In this document: positions 1-8,528 of the stretch, one piece after another | Numbering within the stretch: the first letter of the stretch is position 1 | How the letters are laid out: the number at the start of each line of letters is the position of its first letter | Assembly (NCBI GenBank): GCA_021324685.1 | Contig: JAJPIQ010000085.1 | Span: 1 to 64,000 of the forward strand | Length of the DNA stretch: 64,000 nt | Source: Bacteroidota bacterium | Lineage (GTDB): Bacteria > Bacteroidota > Ignavibacteria > Palsa-1295 | Direction: 5' to 3' | The notes under the pieces: model-generated | Databases searched by the model: none | What the model saw: the letters and a program-made list of their open reading frames with translations, nothing else | Told to the model about the DNA's origin: nothing | Position numbers and translations under genes: made by a program

Positions 1-648
1 ACGGTCGACTTGGGACTCGGTCTTACGGGTAATGGCTCAAATGTCATTGCGATCACGAATCCGAACCCATCGCTAAATGCCTGTGTGAACGATACGATCG
101 TGTTCACGAATACGACGAATTCGACGATGACGATTTCGAACGTCCTGATCCCAACGAATTCGAACATCACTCTGATTAACACGAGCATGGCGACTCCGAT
201 CACGCTGGCGGCCGGGCAGTCGTTCAATGCGGTCGTTCAATTCTGTGGCAACCAAACAACAGGTCAGGTCTTCGATGAACCGCTATTTGTTGCAACGAAT
301 CAATCGATCCAACCGCAAACATTCCAAATCCAGGCGGTCGATGCTCCGTCAGCGGCAGGCGTAACGGATGCCGCACCGGCCCCAACGGTCGATCTCGGAA
401 TTTCGCCGAACCCTTCGTCTGGCGATGTCGAGATCAGCATCACCAATGCGCTCAATTCGAAAGTGGAAGTCTATGACATTCTTGGCAATTTGATCGCTTC
501 CTTTAACGGCAGCGAGAATATGAGCTGGAATGGTACGGACGGCACAGGCAGTTCGCTTCCGAGCGGCGTTTATATTGTTCGAGTATCGGGCAGGGATTTA
601 ATCGGACAGCAGTTCCGAGTTTCAAAACAATTGGTCATTCAACGCTAA
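1..648 (+). CDS. C-terminal part of a T9SS-secreted protein (5' end outside window)
   Basis: The frame is open from the first base and ends with TAA at 646-648, so the start lies upstream of the window. The visible part is rich in Asn, Thr and Ser, with a beta-sandwich-like repetitive texture. It ends in a type A sorting domain: the NPSSGDVEISI strand, then VEVYDILGNLIASF, then LPSGVYIVRVSG and a final KQLVIQR. In the T9SS family this domain directs export across the outer membrane and is then cleaved. The upstream domains are missing, so the function of the mature protein is unknown. A strong terminator follows 18 bp downstream. Confidence 0.85.
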   Translation, partial: TVDLGLGLTGNGSNVIAITNPNPSLNACVNDTIVFTNTTNSTMTISNVLIPTNSNITLINTSMATPITLAAGQSFNAVVQFCGNQTTGQVFDEPLFVATNQSIQPQTFQIQAVDAPSAAGVTDAAPAPTVDLGISPNPSSGDVEISITNALNSKVEVYDILGNLIASFNGSENMSWNGTDGTGSSLPSGVYIVRVSGRDLIGQQFRVSKQLVIQR

Positions 649-666
649 TTGCTGCCATTTTAGCTG

Positions 667-700
667 AAAAGACCCCGTCAGGAATGGCGGGGTCTTTTTT
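667..700 (+). terminator. Rho-independent terminator of the first gene
   Basis: The 11-base arms aaaagaccccg (667-677) and cggggtctttt (688-698) are perfectly complementary around a 10-base loop, and the 3' arm runs into a T tract. It lies just after the stop codon at 648. The A-rich 5' side means it could also act weakly on the minus strand. Confidence 0.9.
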
Positions 701-827
701 ACGCGAGCCTCGATTGGAAACGGGAAAGGCTGCATTCGAAACAATCTCGTGGATAACCTAAATGTCCATAAGATACATTATGTAAAGTCACGAATTCCAA
801 AAGACATGTTGATAGGCTCTTCTCTAT

Positions 828-1958
828 TCACTTAGAATTAGTTTGGCGTTTGGTTTCGCGGATCACGTTAAGCGATCGCATGTTCTTCTCGGCGTACTCA
901 AATATATCGCCGACATCCCCCTGCGAGTGCAGCCAGTCCACATATGCGGTCACGCTTTCCTCGACGCTGTGCTCCGGACTCCAGCCGAGATTTTGTAACT
1001 TCGAAATATCGGAACAAGAATTCCGCGTATCGCCAAATCGAAATACCCCTGGTATGTTCGGTTCAAGGTCCGCACACCCGGAAATCTTTGCCACGATCCG
1101 ATCGAACTCCTGGACCGAATACGGTTTCCCGCCGCCAACATTGAATTGATTGCCGACCATCCTGTCCTCGTCCAGCGCCCGTAAATTGGCCTTTACAACG
1201 TCCCGGTAATTGACGAAATCGCGGCGCATCTGGCCATCTTCATAGATCGTCGGCGCCTTTTTGAAATAATAATGCAGTGCAAAGATCCGGCAGGCCCCGG
1301 AATAAGCGTTATAAAAGGATTGACGGGGCCCCTGAACGATCGAATAGCGCATGGCAACGCTCGGAATATCGTATTTCCGGCCGAACGAAAGAGCCATCTT
1401 TTCCTGGGATTCTTTCGAAAGAGCGTATTGATTTTCGGGATGAGAAAAGCTCTCGGGCGTCCATTGCCACGTAACATTTTTGCCGCATTCCGGGCATTTC
1501 ATTTCCCAATCGCCCCGCTCGAGCTGCTCGACAGGACGTGAGTTGGGCGCCGTAAGTCCATGCGTATCACAGAGATAAAGTCCTTCACCATTAACTGCCT
1601 GTGAACTTGCTACTACGACTCGTTTGATCGGCAACTTATTCGCAACGATCAATTCATAAAGCAATGCCGTCCCGACAGAATTGACTGAAAAGAACGTACT
1701 AAAATCGGGCAGATAGTCCTGGTACGCCGCCAAATGAACGACTGCATCGACACCCTTCAGTGCATCCAGAAAAACCTTAGGATCGCGAACATCTCCAACG
1801 ATCAATTTAGCCTTCGGATGAAGGTACGACGGTATCCCTTTCAAATGAACCGGCTTCGAGAGATTATCGAGGAGAACGACGTCGTCACCTCGCTCGACAA
1901 GGGCGTCTGCGGTGTGAGAGCCAATAAATCCTGCTCCGCCGGTAATTAATACCTTCAT
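828..1958 (-). CDS. NAD-dependent nucleotide-sugar epimerase/dehydratase (extended SDR)
   Basis: This is a 376-residue extended short-chain dehydrogenase/reductase. The NAD-binding motif GGAGFIG is at residues 7-13 and the catalytic Y178xxxK182 is in QYALSK. An insert before the active site carries C130xxH133 and C155PEC158, a possible metal site. Such Cys inserts are, as far as I recall, seen in dTDP-L-rhamnose 4-epimerase-like proteins, so that is the best specific guess. The substrate is presumably a nucleotide-activated hexose for the adjacent polysaccharide locus. The start ATG overlaps the stop of the upstream acetyltransferase (ATGA), which indicates translational coupling. Confidence 0.85.
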   Translation of the reverse strand: MKVLITGGAGFIGSHTADALVERGDDVVLLDNLSKPVHLKGIPSYLHPKAKLIVGDVRDPKVFLDALKGVDAVVHLAAYQDYLPDFSTFFSVNSVGTALLYELIVANKLPIKRVVVASSQAVNGEGLYLCDTHGLTAPNSRPVEQLERGDWEMKCPECGKNVTWQWTPESFSHPENQYALSKESQEKMALSFGRKYDIPSVAMRYSIVQGPRQSFYNAYSGACRIFALHYYFKKAPTIYEDGQMRRDFVNYRDVVKANLRALDEDRMVGNQFNVGGGKPYSVQEFDRIVAKISGCADLEPNIPGVFRFGDTRNSCSDISKLQNLGWSPEHSVEESVTAYVDWLHSQGDVGDIFEYAEKNMRSLNVIRETKRQTNSK

Positions 1959-2419
1959 AAAGCCCCCTCCTTTTCAGCGGACTGGTTAGCAGGCGCTTTG
2001 TCTGTTTTTTCCCCTGCTTTATTGACCCATCCGGCATGTCGTGCCGGCGAACCGATAACGAGTTCGAAATCCTTCACATCCTTCGTTACGACCGCGCCGG
2101 CACCCACCATCGCATACTTCCCTATTGTTATTCCGGCGAGGATCGTCGCATTCGCGCCGATCGAAGCGCCTTCCAGAATCCTCGTACGGACCGGCTCCGA
2201 ATGATACACTTTACTGCGAGGGTACGTGTCGTTCGTGAATGCGGCGTTTGGGCCGATAAATACCGAATTCCCAATTTCGACACCATCCCAGATGCTCACG
2301 CCATTCTTGATCGTTACGTCGTTGCCGACGGTCACGCCGGACTCGATGAACGAGTGATCGCCGATATTGCAGCCCGTCCCAACGGCCGCGCCATTCATCA
2401 CATGCGCGAATGCCCACAC
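1955..2419 (-). CDS. Hexapeptide-repeat N-acetyltransferase, WbpD/FdtC-like
   Basis: Left-handed beta-helix repeats fill most of the protein (VGTGCNIGDHSFIESGVTVG, then IGPNAAFTNDTYPRS and IGANATILAGITIG), ending in the family's VVTKDVKDFELVIGSPAR. This is the pattern of acetyl-CoA-dependent acyltransferases that N-acetylate amino-sugar nucleotides, such as WbpD and FdtC. The first canonical start is GTG at 2419, but family-like sequence (IHPHALVESDNIGAGTR) continues upstream in frame to about 2470 without an ATG, GTG or TTG. The true N-terminus is therefore uncertain. The gene overlaps the epimerase by 4 bp. Confidence 0.85.
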   Translation of the reverse strand: MWAFAHVMNGAAVGTGCNIGDHSFIESGVTVGNDVTIKNGVSIWDGVEIGNSVFIGPNAAFTNDTYPRSKVYHSEPVRTRILEGASIGANATILAGITIGKYAMVGAGAVVTKDVKDFELVIGSPARHAGWVNKAGEKTDKAPANQSAEKEGAL

Positions 2420-2576
2420 GCGAGTTCCGGCACCGATGTTATCGGACTCAACGAGCGCATGCGGATGAATAAAAATATCAGAACTGTGATTGATAGGTCT
2501 ATGAGTTTATGTAATGAATGTTCCGGCAACAGAAGTCCGAAACCAGCGAGTCCTGAAATAAACGTGATGAATGACT

Positions 2577-3497
2577 TCAGGGTTCGAGCATGATTGGCAA
2601 GCTCCGCACCCGCCCATTCGCCCGGACGATACATTCGTACATTCCGGGTGCCACGCCGTCCGGTTCCCAAACGAAGGAATGAGTCCCGTTCATAACCTCA
2701 CCGGAATAAAGATGGGAAATTTCATCTCCAAGGGAATTCAAAATGGAGACGTCCGTAAACCCCGCTTCAGAAGCAAATGAAACCGTGGTAAATCGAGAAA
2801 AAGGATTAGGAAACGAGGAAAGGCTTAGTGGAAAGCATGCAACCTGCGACGAAACTCCTGCCCATGCTCGCAGGATCGTCGGTCGGAATATTCCTCCCAG
2901 CGAAATCGAAGTCACGCTTGTAGAACGCTCGTGATATTGGATCCTCGTATTTGGGCCGGCATCATATCCAGCGTCATACGAATAGGAAAATGTTGCAAAG
3001 TTTAGCGACGAATCCGGATATATTAAGGATACTGAGTCGAACTTCAGTCGATTAAACGAAAAACCGTATTGTTTCTGATATCCCGCGTGACCGGCATTAT
3101 AAATCTGGTTATATCCGCAAGAAACGGAAAGGATGCTATCGAATGTAGAATCGAATGTAATGGTGAATCCCTGACCACCGCTGTACTCACCGCCATCAGG
3201 AAACGTCGGACTATTGAATGTAATACTATTGCCATCGCGGGAATAGTCGCTATCCGTGCTTAAAAAAAGGCTTTCTGATCCGGTAGAGGTCGCGAACGAT
3301 GAACGATAAACTCCATTTACGATCGTATCGTACTCTATGTTTTCATTGAAACCGGCTCCCAGGGAGATCGAGAACGGAGTTGCCCATGGTAATTTGAGTG
3401 AATCTGCTGCCGGTTGCGCTGTTGCCGGCAGCACTGAAACGATCAGAATACACCCCAAAATAATTGCCTTCATGGCTTTGAAAAACACGGGATTCAT
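2577..3497 (-). CDS. Secreted protein with T9SS type A sorting domain, unknown function
   Basis: The chosen start gives a 306-residue protein with a signal peptide (MKAIILGCILIVSVLPATAQ begins at 3473; the ATG at 3497 adds a short n-region). The central 200 residues are rich in Ser, Tyr and Asp and look beta-rich (FTITFDSTFDSILSVSCGYN), without a recognised domain. The C-terminus is a type A sorting domain: FPNPFSRFTTVSF, then VSILNSLGDEISHLYSG, VAPGMYECIVR and LPIMLEP. It sits inside the polysaccharide locus on the same strand but its role there is unclear. Confidence 0.75.
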   Translation of the reverse strand: MNPVFFKAMKAIILGCILIVSVLPATAQPAADSLKLPWATPFSISLGAGFNENIEYDTIVNGVYRSSFATSTGSESLFLSTDSDYSRDGNSITFNSPTFPDGGEYSGGQGFTITFDSTFDSILSVSCGYNQIYNAGHAGYQKQYGFSFNRLKFDSVSLIYPDSSLNFATFSYSYDAGYDAGPNTRIQYHERSTSVTSISLGGIFRPTILRAWAGVSSQVACFPLSLSSFPNPFSRFTTVSFASEAGFTDVSILNSLGDEISHLYSGEVMNGTHSFVWEPDGVAPGMYECIVRANGRVRSLPIMLEP

Positions 3498-3560
3498 TTT
3501 AATATTCCGGCAAGGAAGGTCAAATTTCAATCCCCGTTAAACGTGAGCAAAATGTGTTCT

Positions 3561-3622
3561 CTTCCTTGATTAAGGAAGTGTTAACGAGAAGGAACTTTGC
3601 ATTTGCATGAAGATTAACACTT
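3561..3622 (-). terminator. Overlapping inverted repeats after the dehydrogenase gene
   Basis: Two hairpins can form. One has perfect 7-base arms at 3561-3567 and 3572-3578 around gatt. The other pairs 3576-3584 (aagtgttaa) with 3614-3622 (ttaacactt), the latter overlapping the dehydrogenase stop codon. The two share bases 3576-3578 and would compete. The position fits termination or 3'-end protection on the minus strand, but there is no strong U tract. Confidence 0.35.
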
Positions 3623-4612
3623 CCCTTCCGTGATCATCTCCAGGAGCCTTACCACCTCCGCCCCAATTTTTCCGCCGTTGATTGGTTCCTTTTTATTTTC
3701 AATGCAATCGATGAAATGCCGGCATTCGGCCGCGAGGGGTTCATGGCGCGGGAGCGTAGGAATGAAAATATCCCCAGGGCGATAGGTCAATTCCGCCGAC
3801 CCGGATTCGTCCGCTCCGATGCGAGTATCGACCGCCTGCGAAAAAATCTTGATCTTCTCGGCCGGCTGCATATCGTCGAATACCACCGTTCCGTGTTCGG
3901 CAGAAATTTGCATGAGGCGTACTTTGTTCGACGTGACCCAACTGACGTGCACGTGCGCGGTGACTCCACACTCGAATTCGATGAAGATATGCGTGAGATC
4001 GGCCAGTTTATTCTTGACAAAACTGCCGGACATCACTCGGATCGATCGAACGTTCGTCGAAAGTCCGGCTTGCCAGAGAATATAGACGAGAATCGATAGG
4101 TCGTGCGGAGCTAAGTCCCAGACCACGTCGACTTCCGATTGGGGCGGTCCGAGATTGATCCGAATGGAATCGATGTGAAACAGTTTTCCTAAGTTCCCAC
4201 TCCCGATGCGCGCGGCAAGCCATTCGACGGCCGGGGAAAATTGATAGACATGCCCGACCGTAAGTACGGCGCCAAGTTTATCGGCCAGTTCTTTCAGGCG
4301 TTCGGCTTCGGAGTACGAATACGCGAGCGGCTTTTCGACCATCGCATGCTTTCCTGCTTCGAGCACCTGGCGGCCAACATCGTAATGTGTAGGAACCGGG
4401 GTCGCGATCGCAATGGCATCGATCTCCGGATCCCGAAGTAACGTATCCATGTCATCTTCAACGCGAATATGAGGATATCGCTTGGAGACGAATTGCAGGC
4501 GGCCCTGCCTTTTATCGGCCACGGCGACGATCGCCGCGCCCTCTGTGTCGTTAAACGTTCGGACCAGATTCGATCCCCAATATCCGGCGCCGATGATTCC
4601 GATTTTTACCAT
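3614..4612 (-). CDS. Gfo/Idh/MocA-family sugar dehydrogenase
   Basis: This 332-residue protein has a Rossmann dinucleotide site GAGYWG (residues 8-13) and the family signature EKP (93-95) in MVEKPLAYSY, followed by the alpha/beta substrate domain with VWDLAPHDLSILVYI. These enzymes oxidise or reduce sugar carbons with NAD(P). With a DegT aminotransferase and a hexapeptide acetyltransferase in the same locus, it may supply a 3-keto sugar for amination, as WbpB/WlbA do. That assignment rests on context, since its sequence does not look close to WbpB itself. Confidence 0.88.
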   Translation of the reverse strand: MVKIGIIGAGYWGSNLVRTFNDTEGAAIVAVADKRQGRLQFVSKRYPHIRVEDDMDTLLRDPEIDAIAIATPVPTHYDVGRQVLEAGKHAMVEKPLAYSYSEAERLKELADKLGAVLTVGHVYQFSPAVEWLAARIGSGNLGKLFHIDSIRINLGPPQSEVDVVWDLAPHDLSILVYILWQAGLSTNVRSIRVMSGSFVKNKLADLTHIFIEFECGVTAHVHVSWVTSNKVRLMQISAEHGTVVFDDMQPAEKIKIFSQAVDTRIGADESGSAELTYRPGDIFIPTLPRHEPLAAECRHFIDCIENKKEPINGGKIGAEVVRLLEMITEGKC

Positions 4613-4642
4613 GATGAACGTGCTTGCTGCTAAGGGGTACTA

Positions 4643-6097
4643 TTATCCGCCACCTTTTCCCGTTAAGACGACGCCGATAGTCCGCAACGCGATCGCCCAG
4701 TCGAGCCAGGGAGAGATATTGTGAATGTAATAAAGGTCGAGAATGACCATGTCATTAAAACTGACGCTCGAGCGGCCGCTCACCTGCCAGAGGCCGGTCA
4801 TGCCGGGCCGCACCATAAATCGTTCCTTGTGCCAGGAGGCGTATTGTTCGTATTCATAGGGCAGGCAGGGGCGTGGACCGACCAGCGACATATCGCCCGT
4901 GAGCACATTCCAAAGTTGCGGCAATTCGTCGAGCGAATGTTTACGCAGCCAGCGGCCAATGGCCGTAACGCGAGGGTCGTTTTCCAATTTTCCGGTTGGC
5001 CGGCTGCCGATCCGAATATGTTCGCTGACGTGTTCGCGATGAATTTCATCCTTGATCCCCATCCGCATCGTTCGGAACTTGTACCAGCGGAATATTTTCC
5101 CTCCCTGGCCAATGACCTCCGTCTGGAAAAAGAGGGGTCCTTTGCTGCCAAAGATAATGGCGCATCCGATAGTGAGGAGCAGGGGCGAGAGCAGTAGGAT
5201 ACAAATCGCGGCACCCAGAATGTCGATCACTCGCTTCAAATAACTGGCATAAAAACCATGGAGACCGTGTGAAATCGAGGCGGCGGTTACGTTCAGGAAC
5301 TCCGACGTGCTCTTCGTTACGCGTTCCTGCACGACCTTAAAATGATCGCTTAAAAGATGGATCGGGATTCCGCCTTCGCGGGCTTCTGCAATAAGCCGGA
5401 TGACGTCTTCATACGGCAGGTCGTTCTCGGCAACGACGATCTCATGAATATTATGCTCTGGAACGAACTCCTTGAGCAGTGGCATCGCCGAGATTACCAT
5501 TGCTCCGGAATCGTTCAGCGAAGAATTTCCATTGCGATCGACAACCGCCACGACTTCATACGGGCGGGTCCTTCCGCTCATCGATTCTGCGAGCAATTCC
5601 CTGGCTTCTTCGCTCGTCCCGACGAGCAGGATGCGGCGAACTTCTATACCGGTAATCGCCGGAAGCAGTAATTTCCGGAATAGGACAATGCGAAAAAAAG
5701 ATAGAAATAAAAGCGCCGAAAAAATAAACAAGAATAAATTCGTGCGACTGTGCTGAATGATATCCTCGCGAATGAAGAAAAGGACGGCAATGAGAATGAG
5801 CGCATTGATGAGCAGTGCGCGCGAAAGTTGCGCAAATTGCATTACGCCCGTGGAGTAGACCTTGAATTTATAGAGCAGGTGTTGACGAAAAATCAGAATC
5901 AGCAACGGGAACGAAGCGTAGAGCGTCGCAATCCGAAGGACGTATTCACCGAGGGAGTGTTCGACGTCGTAGGTATCGCCAGTGAAATAATGCAGGACGA
6001 GCGCCGCGATCGCGGCAAGCGTGATCGCGACCCAGTCCAGAAGGACCAGCGTCACCTTTGGCCAACCATGGCGCCGGATCGTCGATGCAAAAATCAC
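4643..6097 (-). CDS. Polyprenyl-phosphate sugar-1-phosphate transferase (WbaP/WcaJ type)
   Basis: This 484-residue membrane protein has four hydrophobic N-terminal helices, a central Rossmann-like CoA-binding-fold segment (VRRILLVGTSEEARELLAES), and a C-terminal bacterial sugar transferase domain. The last contains ILLLSPLLLTIGCAI, IFRWYKFRTM, HSLDELPQLWNVLTGDMSLV, GPRPCLP and RPGMTGLWQVSGRS. The family moves a sugar-1-phosphate from a nucleotide sugar to undecaprenyl phosphate, the priming step of exopolysaccharide or O-antigen synthesis at the inner membrane. It overlaps the upstream aminotransferase by 4 bp, so the two are probably co-translated. Confidence 0.93.
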   Translation of the reverse strand: MIFASTIRRHGWPKVTLVLLDWVAITLAAIAALVLHYFTGDTYDVEHSLGEYVLRIATLYASFPLLILIFRQHLLYKFKVYSTGVMQFAQLSRALLINALILIAVLFFIREDIIQHSRTNLFLFIFSALLFLSFFRIVLFRKLLLPAITGIEVRRILLVGTSEEARELLAESMSGRTRPYEVVAVVDRNGNSSLNDSGAMVISAMPLLKEFVPEHNIHEIVVAENDLPYEDVIRLIAEAREGGIPIHLLSDHFKVVQERVTKSTSEFLNVTAASISHGLHGFYASYLKRVIDILGAAICILLLSPLLLTIGCAIIFGSKGPLFFQTEVIGQGGKIFRWYKFRTMRMGIKDEIHREHVSEHIRIGSRPTGKLENDPRVTAIGRWLRKHSLDELPQLWNVLTGDMSLVGPRPCLPYEYEQYASWHKERFMVRPGMTGLWQVSGRSSVSFNDMVILDLYYIHNISPWLDWAIALRTIGVVLTGKGGG

Positions 6098-7209
6098 GCT
6101 CCCCCGCCGCCTCCATAAAATTCCCGGATGGCTCCGGCCGTGTACTCGATCTGATCGTCCTTTAGTTCCGGGAACATGGGGAGCGAGAGAATCCGCTTCG
6201 CAGAGCGCTCGGCGCGTGGAAACGCGCCTTCTTTATATCCAAGCTCCGCAAAACAGGGTTGAAGGTGCAGCGGAATGGGATAATGGAGACCCGTCGATAT
6301 CTCGCGTTGTTCCAGAAAATTTCGAAGCGAATCTCGCCGGTCGGCTTCGATCACAAAAAGATGATAGACGTGCCGTGCTCCATCGCGGACGGAAGGCAAT
6401 TTTATTTCCGCAACGTCCTGCAATAATTCGCAATATTTTTTAGCGTGTCGTTCTCGTGCTTGGGTCCACGCTTCAAGATACTGAAGTTTTATTCGAAGGA
6501 CCGCCGCCTGTAAGGCTTCCATTCGGTAATTATGGCCCGCAATGATATGTCGGTATTTTTGTTCCGAACCGTGATCGCGAAGCTTGCGCATGGTTTCGGC
6601 AAGCGTACTATCGGTCGTAACGACAGCTCCCGCCTCTCCATACGCTCCTAAGTTTTTTCCAGGATAAAAACTAAAGCCTGCCGCAACGCCCCAGGCGCCT
6701 GCCAGTTTTTCATCGAGGGAAGCAAGATGAGCCTGGGCCGCATCTTCAATGAGCGTAAGGCCATATCGCTCCACGAAGGGAGCGATCGAACGCATATCCG
6801 CGATCTGGCCGTAGAGATGAACAGGAACCGCAGCGCGCGTACGGCGCGTCATGCGCCGCTCCAGTTCTTCCCCATTGAGCACGAAACACTCATCGTGATC
6901 GGCGAAGATCGGCCGAGCGCCGGCGAGCAGCACAGCTTCTGCGGTAGCGATGAACGTATTGACCGGCACAATAACCTCGTCGCCACGCTTGATTCCTACC
7001 GCCCAGAGTGCAAGATGCAGTGCGGACGTGCCGTTGTTTGTTGCAATGCAATGCCGGGTGTGCTGTGCATGGGCAAAGGCTTCTTCGAAGGCGGTGACTT
7101 CCGGCCCCAGAATAAACTGGGTTGAGTTTAGTACGCGATCGATCGCCTCGGCGATCTCGCTTCGAATAGAGTCATATTGTTGTTTCAGGTCGAGGAACAG
7201 TACGCGCAT
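6094..7209 (-). CDS. DegT/DnrJ/EryC1/StrS-family PLP sugar aminotransferase
   Basis: This 371-residue type I-fold aminotransferase carries the PLP-binding lysine at about K185 in FSFYPGKNLGAYGEAG. Family motifs include TNNGTSALHLALWA, GDEVIVPVNTFIATAEA, LIEDAAQAH, and NYRMEALQAAVLRIKL with LHYPIPLHLQP near the C-terminus. It transfers an amino group from glutamate to a keto sugar nucleotide. With the dehydrogenase at 3614-4612 and the acetyltransferase at 1955-2419 it forms a plausible keto, amino, acetamido sequence. The Gly-rich tail GGGGGA overlaps the start of the next gene. Confidence 0.93.
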   Translation of the reverse strand: MRVLFLDLKQQYDSIRSEIAEAIDRVLNSTQFILGPEVTAFEEAFAHAQHTRHCIATNNGTSALHLALWAVGIKRGDEVIVPVNTFIATAEAVLLAGARPIFADHDECFVLNGEELERRMTRRTRAAVPVHLYGQIADMRSIAPFVERYGLTLIEDAAQAHLASLDEKLAGAWGVAAGFSFYPGKNLGAYGEAGAVVTTDSTLAETMRKLRDHGSEQKYRHIIAGHNYRMEALQAAVLRIKLQYLEAWTQARERHAKKYCELLQDVAEIKLPSVRDGARHVYHLFVIEADRRDSLRNFLEQREISTGLHYPIPLHLQPCFAELGYKEGAFPRAERSAKRILSLPMFPELKDDQIEYTAGAIREFYGGGGGA

Positions 7210-8528
7210 TATGTTGCAGGAAGTAATTTCATTTGTTCTTTGATGGTGTTGATCTCATCGGGAGCAAGGACCAAACCTTCGCGGCCCACATTGACCCGCT
7301 CTTCATAGCAGAGCCTCGCCCCAAAGCCCATAAAGACGAAGAGATATTGTGTAAAGACATAAAAGTAGAAAAACGTATTGTCGCTGGTACAACTGAGAGC
7401 GAACATCACGGGGGTCATGATAAGAATGGCCTTGAATGGGAAATATTCGTTCATCCCTTTCCCAAGCAGGAGCCCGCGAATGAACATGTCGATAAGACCC
7501 AAATAAAACAGGAACAACCCGATGCGGCCACCATCGAAACGGATACGAAGATATTCGTCGTGCGGGGCACCGACCATCGTAATATGATCGGTGATCCACT
7601 TGGCGTAGACTTCCGTTCCTCCGGCGCCATATCCCCAGAGAGGCCCGGCATCGGCTTTTTCCTCGAAGTAATGCTGGAAAAAGCTCCGACCGCTGTCGCG
7701 CATATTGAGCGAATCGTCCGTATTGAAAAATTTATTTCGCGAAGGAAGGAGAAAAATAATTCCTATCAGCGCTCCCATCGCAATCGTCCCAATCGCCGTA
7801 TATCGAAGGTTCCTGCGGTAAAACATCGCGATCATGGAGCCGGCCATAAAGACGAATGTTGGCGTTCGGCTGGCGGCCAGCAGCAACAAGACCAGATTGA
7901 CCAGGTAGACGACCAGCAGCTTCCACTCGAATTTTTCCATCATGCGCATCGTCAGGATCGTCGCCATCGTGCCATAAAAATAGGCGGTGACCGTCCGGTA
8001 CCCGATTACGCCTTCCGTCATCGCACCGGCTCCGCGGATTGCCGCCCAGCCCGTGAAGGCGTTGTAAAGATCGCAGATGGCGACGACGATGTTGATAATG
8101 AGCATCCATTTATAGTACTTCTGAATGTGCGTATCGTTCTGGATGACATTGAACGCGACGAGGTACAAAATAGACGGGAACGCAATTTCAAGGACCGTTC
8201 GAATGCCGGTCGCAATATTTTCAGACCAGGCAAGCGAAATAAAATAATACCCTAAGAACACCCACCAGAACTTGGGCGAATACTTCCACGCCCGGCGCCG
8301 CTCGGTACGCGTTAACTTTTGCCACGTCATGAAACACACCACCATCGGTAAGACGCCGCTAAACAGTTCGACCTCTGTAATACCGAGATTGATATAGAGA
8401 CTCTTAAATCCAAAAAGAATATAAAAGACGGGCGTCGCAAAAGACCACAGGATCGTGTAGGGCCGCTCGGTCTTCGAGATGAGCCCGACGAGGACTAACA
8501 AGATCGCTATGGCAATAATATCATTCAT
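7209..8528 (-). CDS. O-antigen ligase/polymerase-like multi-spanning membrane protein
   Basis: Starting at MNDIIAIAILLVLVG (ATG at 8528, overlapping the upstream stop as ATGA), the protein has 439 residues and about ten hydrophobic segments. A large periplasmic-type loop contains GYGAGGTEVYAKWITDH and GAPHDEYLRIRFDGGRIG, the kind of loop and conserved H/R pattern seen in the Wzy/WaaL family (O-antigen ligase, PF04932). Such proteins polymerise polysaccharide repeat units or ligate them to an acceptor at the periplasmic face. Ligase and polymerase cannot be told apart by sequence inspection. Confidence 0.8.
   Translation of the reverse strand: MNDIIAIAILLVLVGLISKTERPYTILWSFATPVFYILFGFKSLYINLGITEVELFSGVLPMVVCFMTWQKLTRTERRRAWKYSPKFWWVFLGYYFISLAWSENIATGIRTVLEIAFPSILYLVAFNVIQNDTHIQKYYKWMLIINIVVAICDLYNAFTGWAAIRGAGAMTEGVIGYRTVTAYFYGTMATILTMRMMEKFEWKLLVVYLVNLVLLLLAASRTPTFVFMAGSMIAMFYRRNLRYTAIGTIAMGALIGIIFLLPSRNKFFNTDDSLNMRDSGRSFFQHYFEEKADAGPLWGYGAGGTEVYAKWITDHITMVGAPHDEYLRIRFDGGRIGLFLFYLGLIDMFIRGLLLGKGMNEYFPFKAILIMTPVMFALSCTSDNTFFYFYVFTQYLFVFMGFGARLCYEERVNVGREGLVLAPDEINTIKEQMKLLPAT

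Noticed and set aside
7233-8255. Long plus-strand open frame (340 codons)
   Set aside because: It lies antisense to the O-antigen ligase-like gene, and its translation is Asp/His/Arg-rich with no domain, as expected from the complement of membrane-protein codons.
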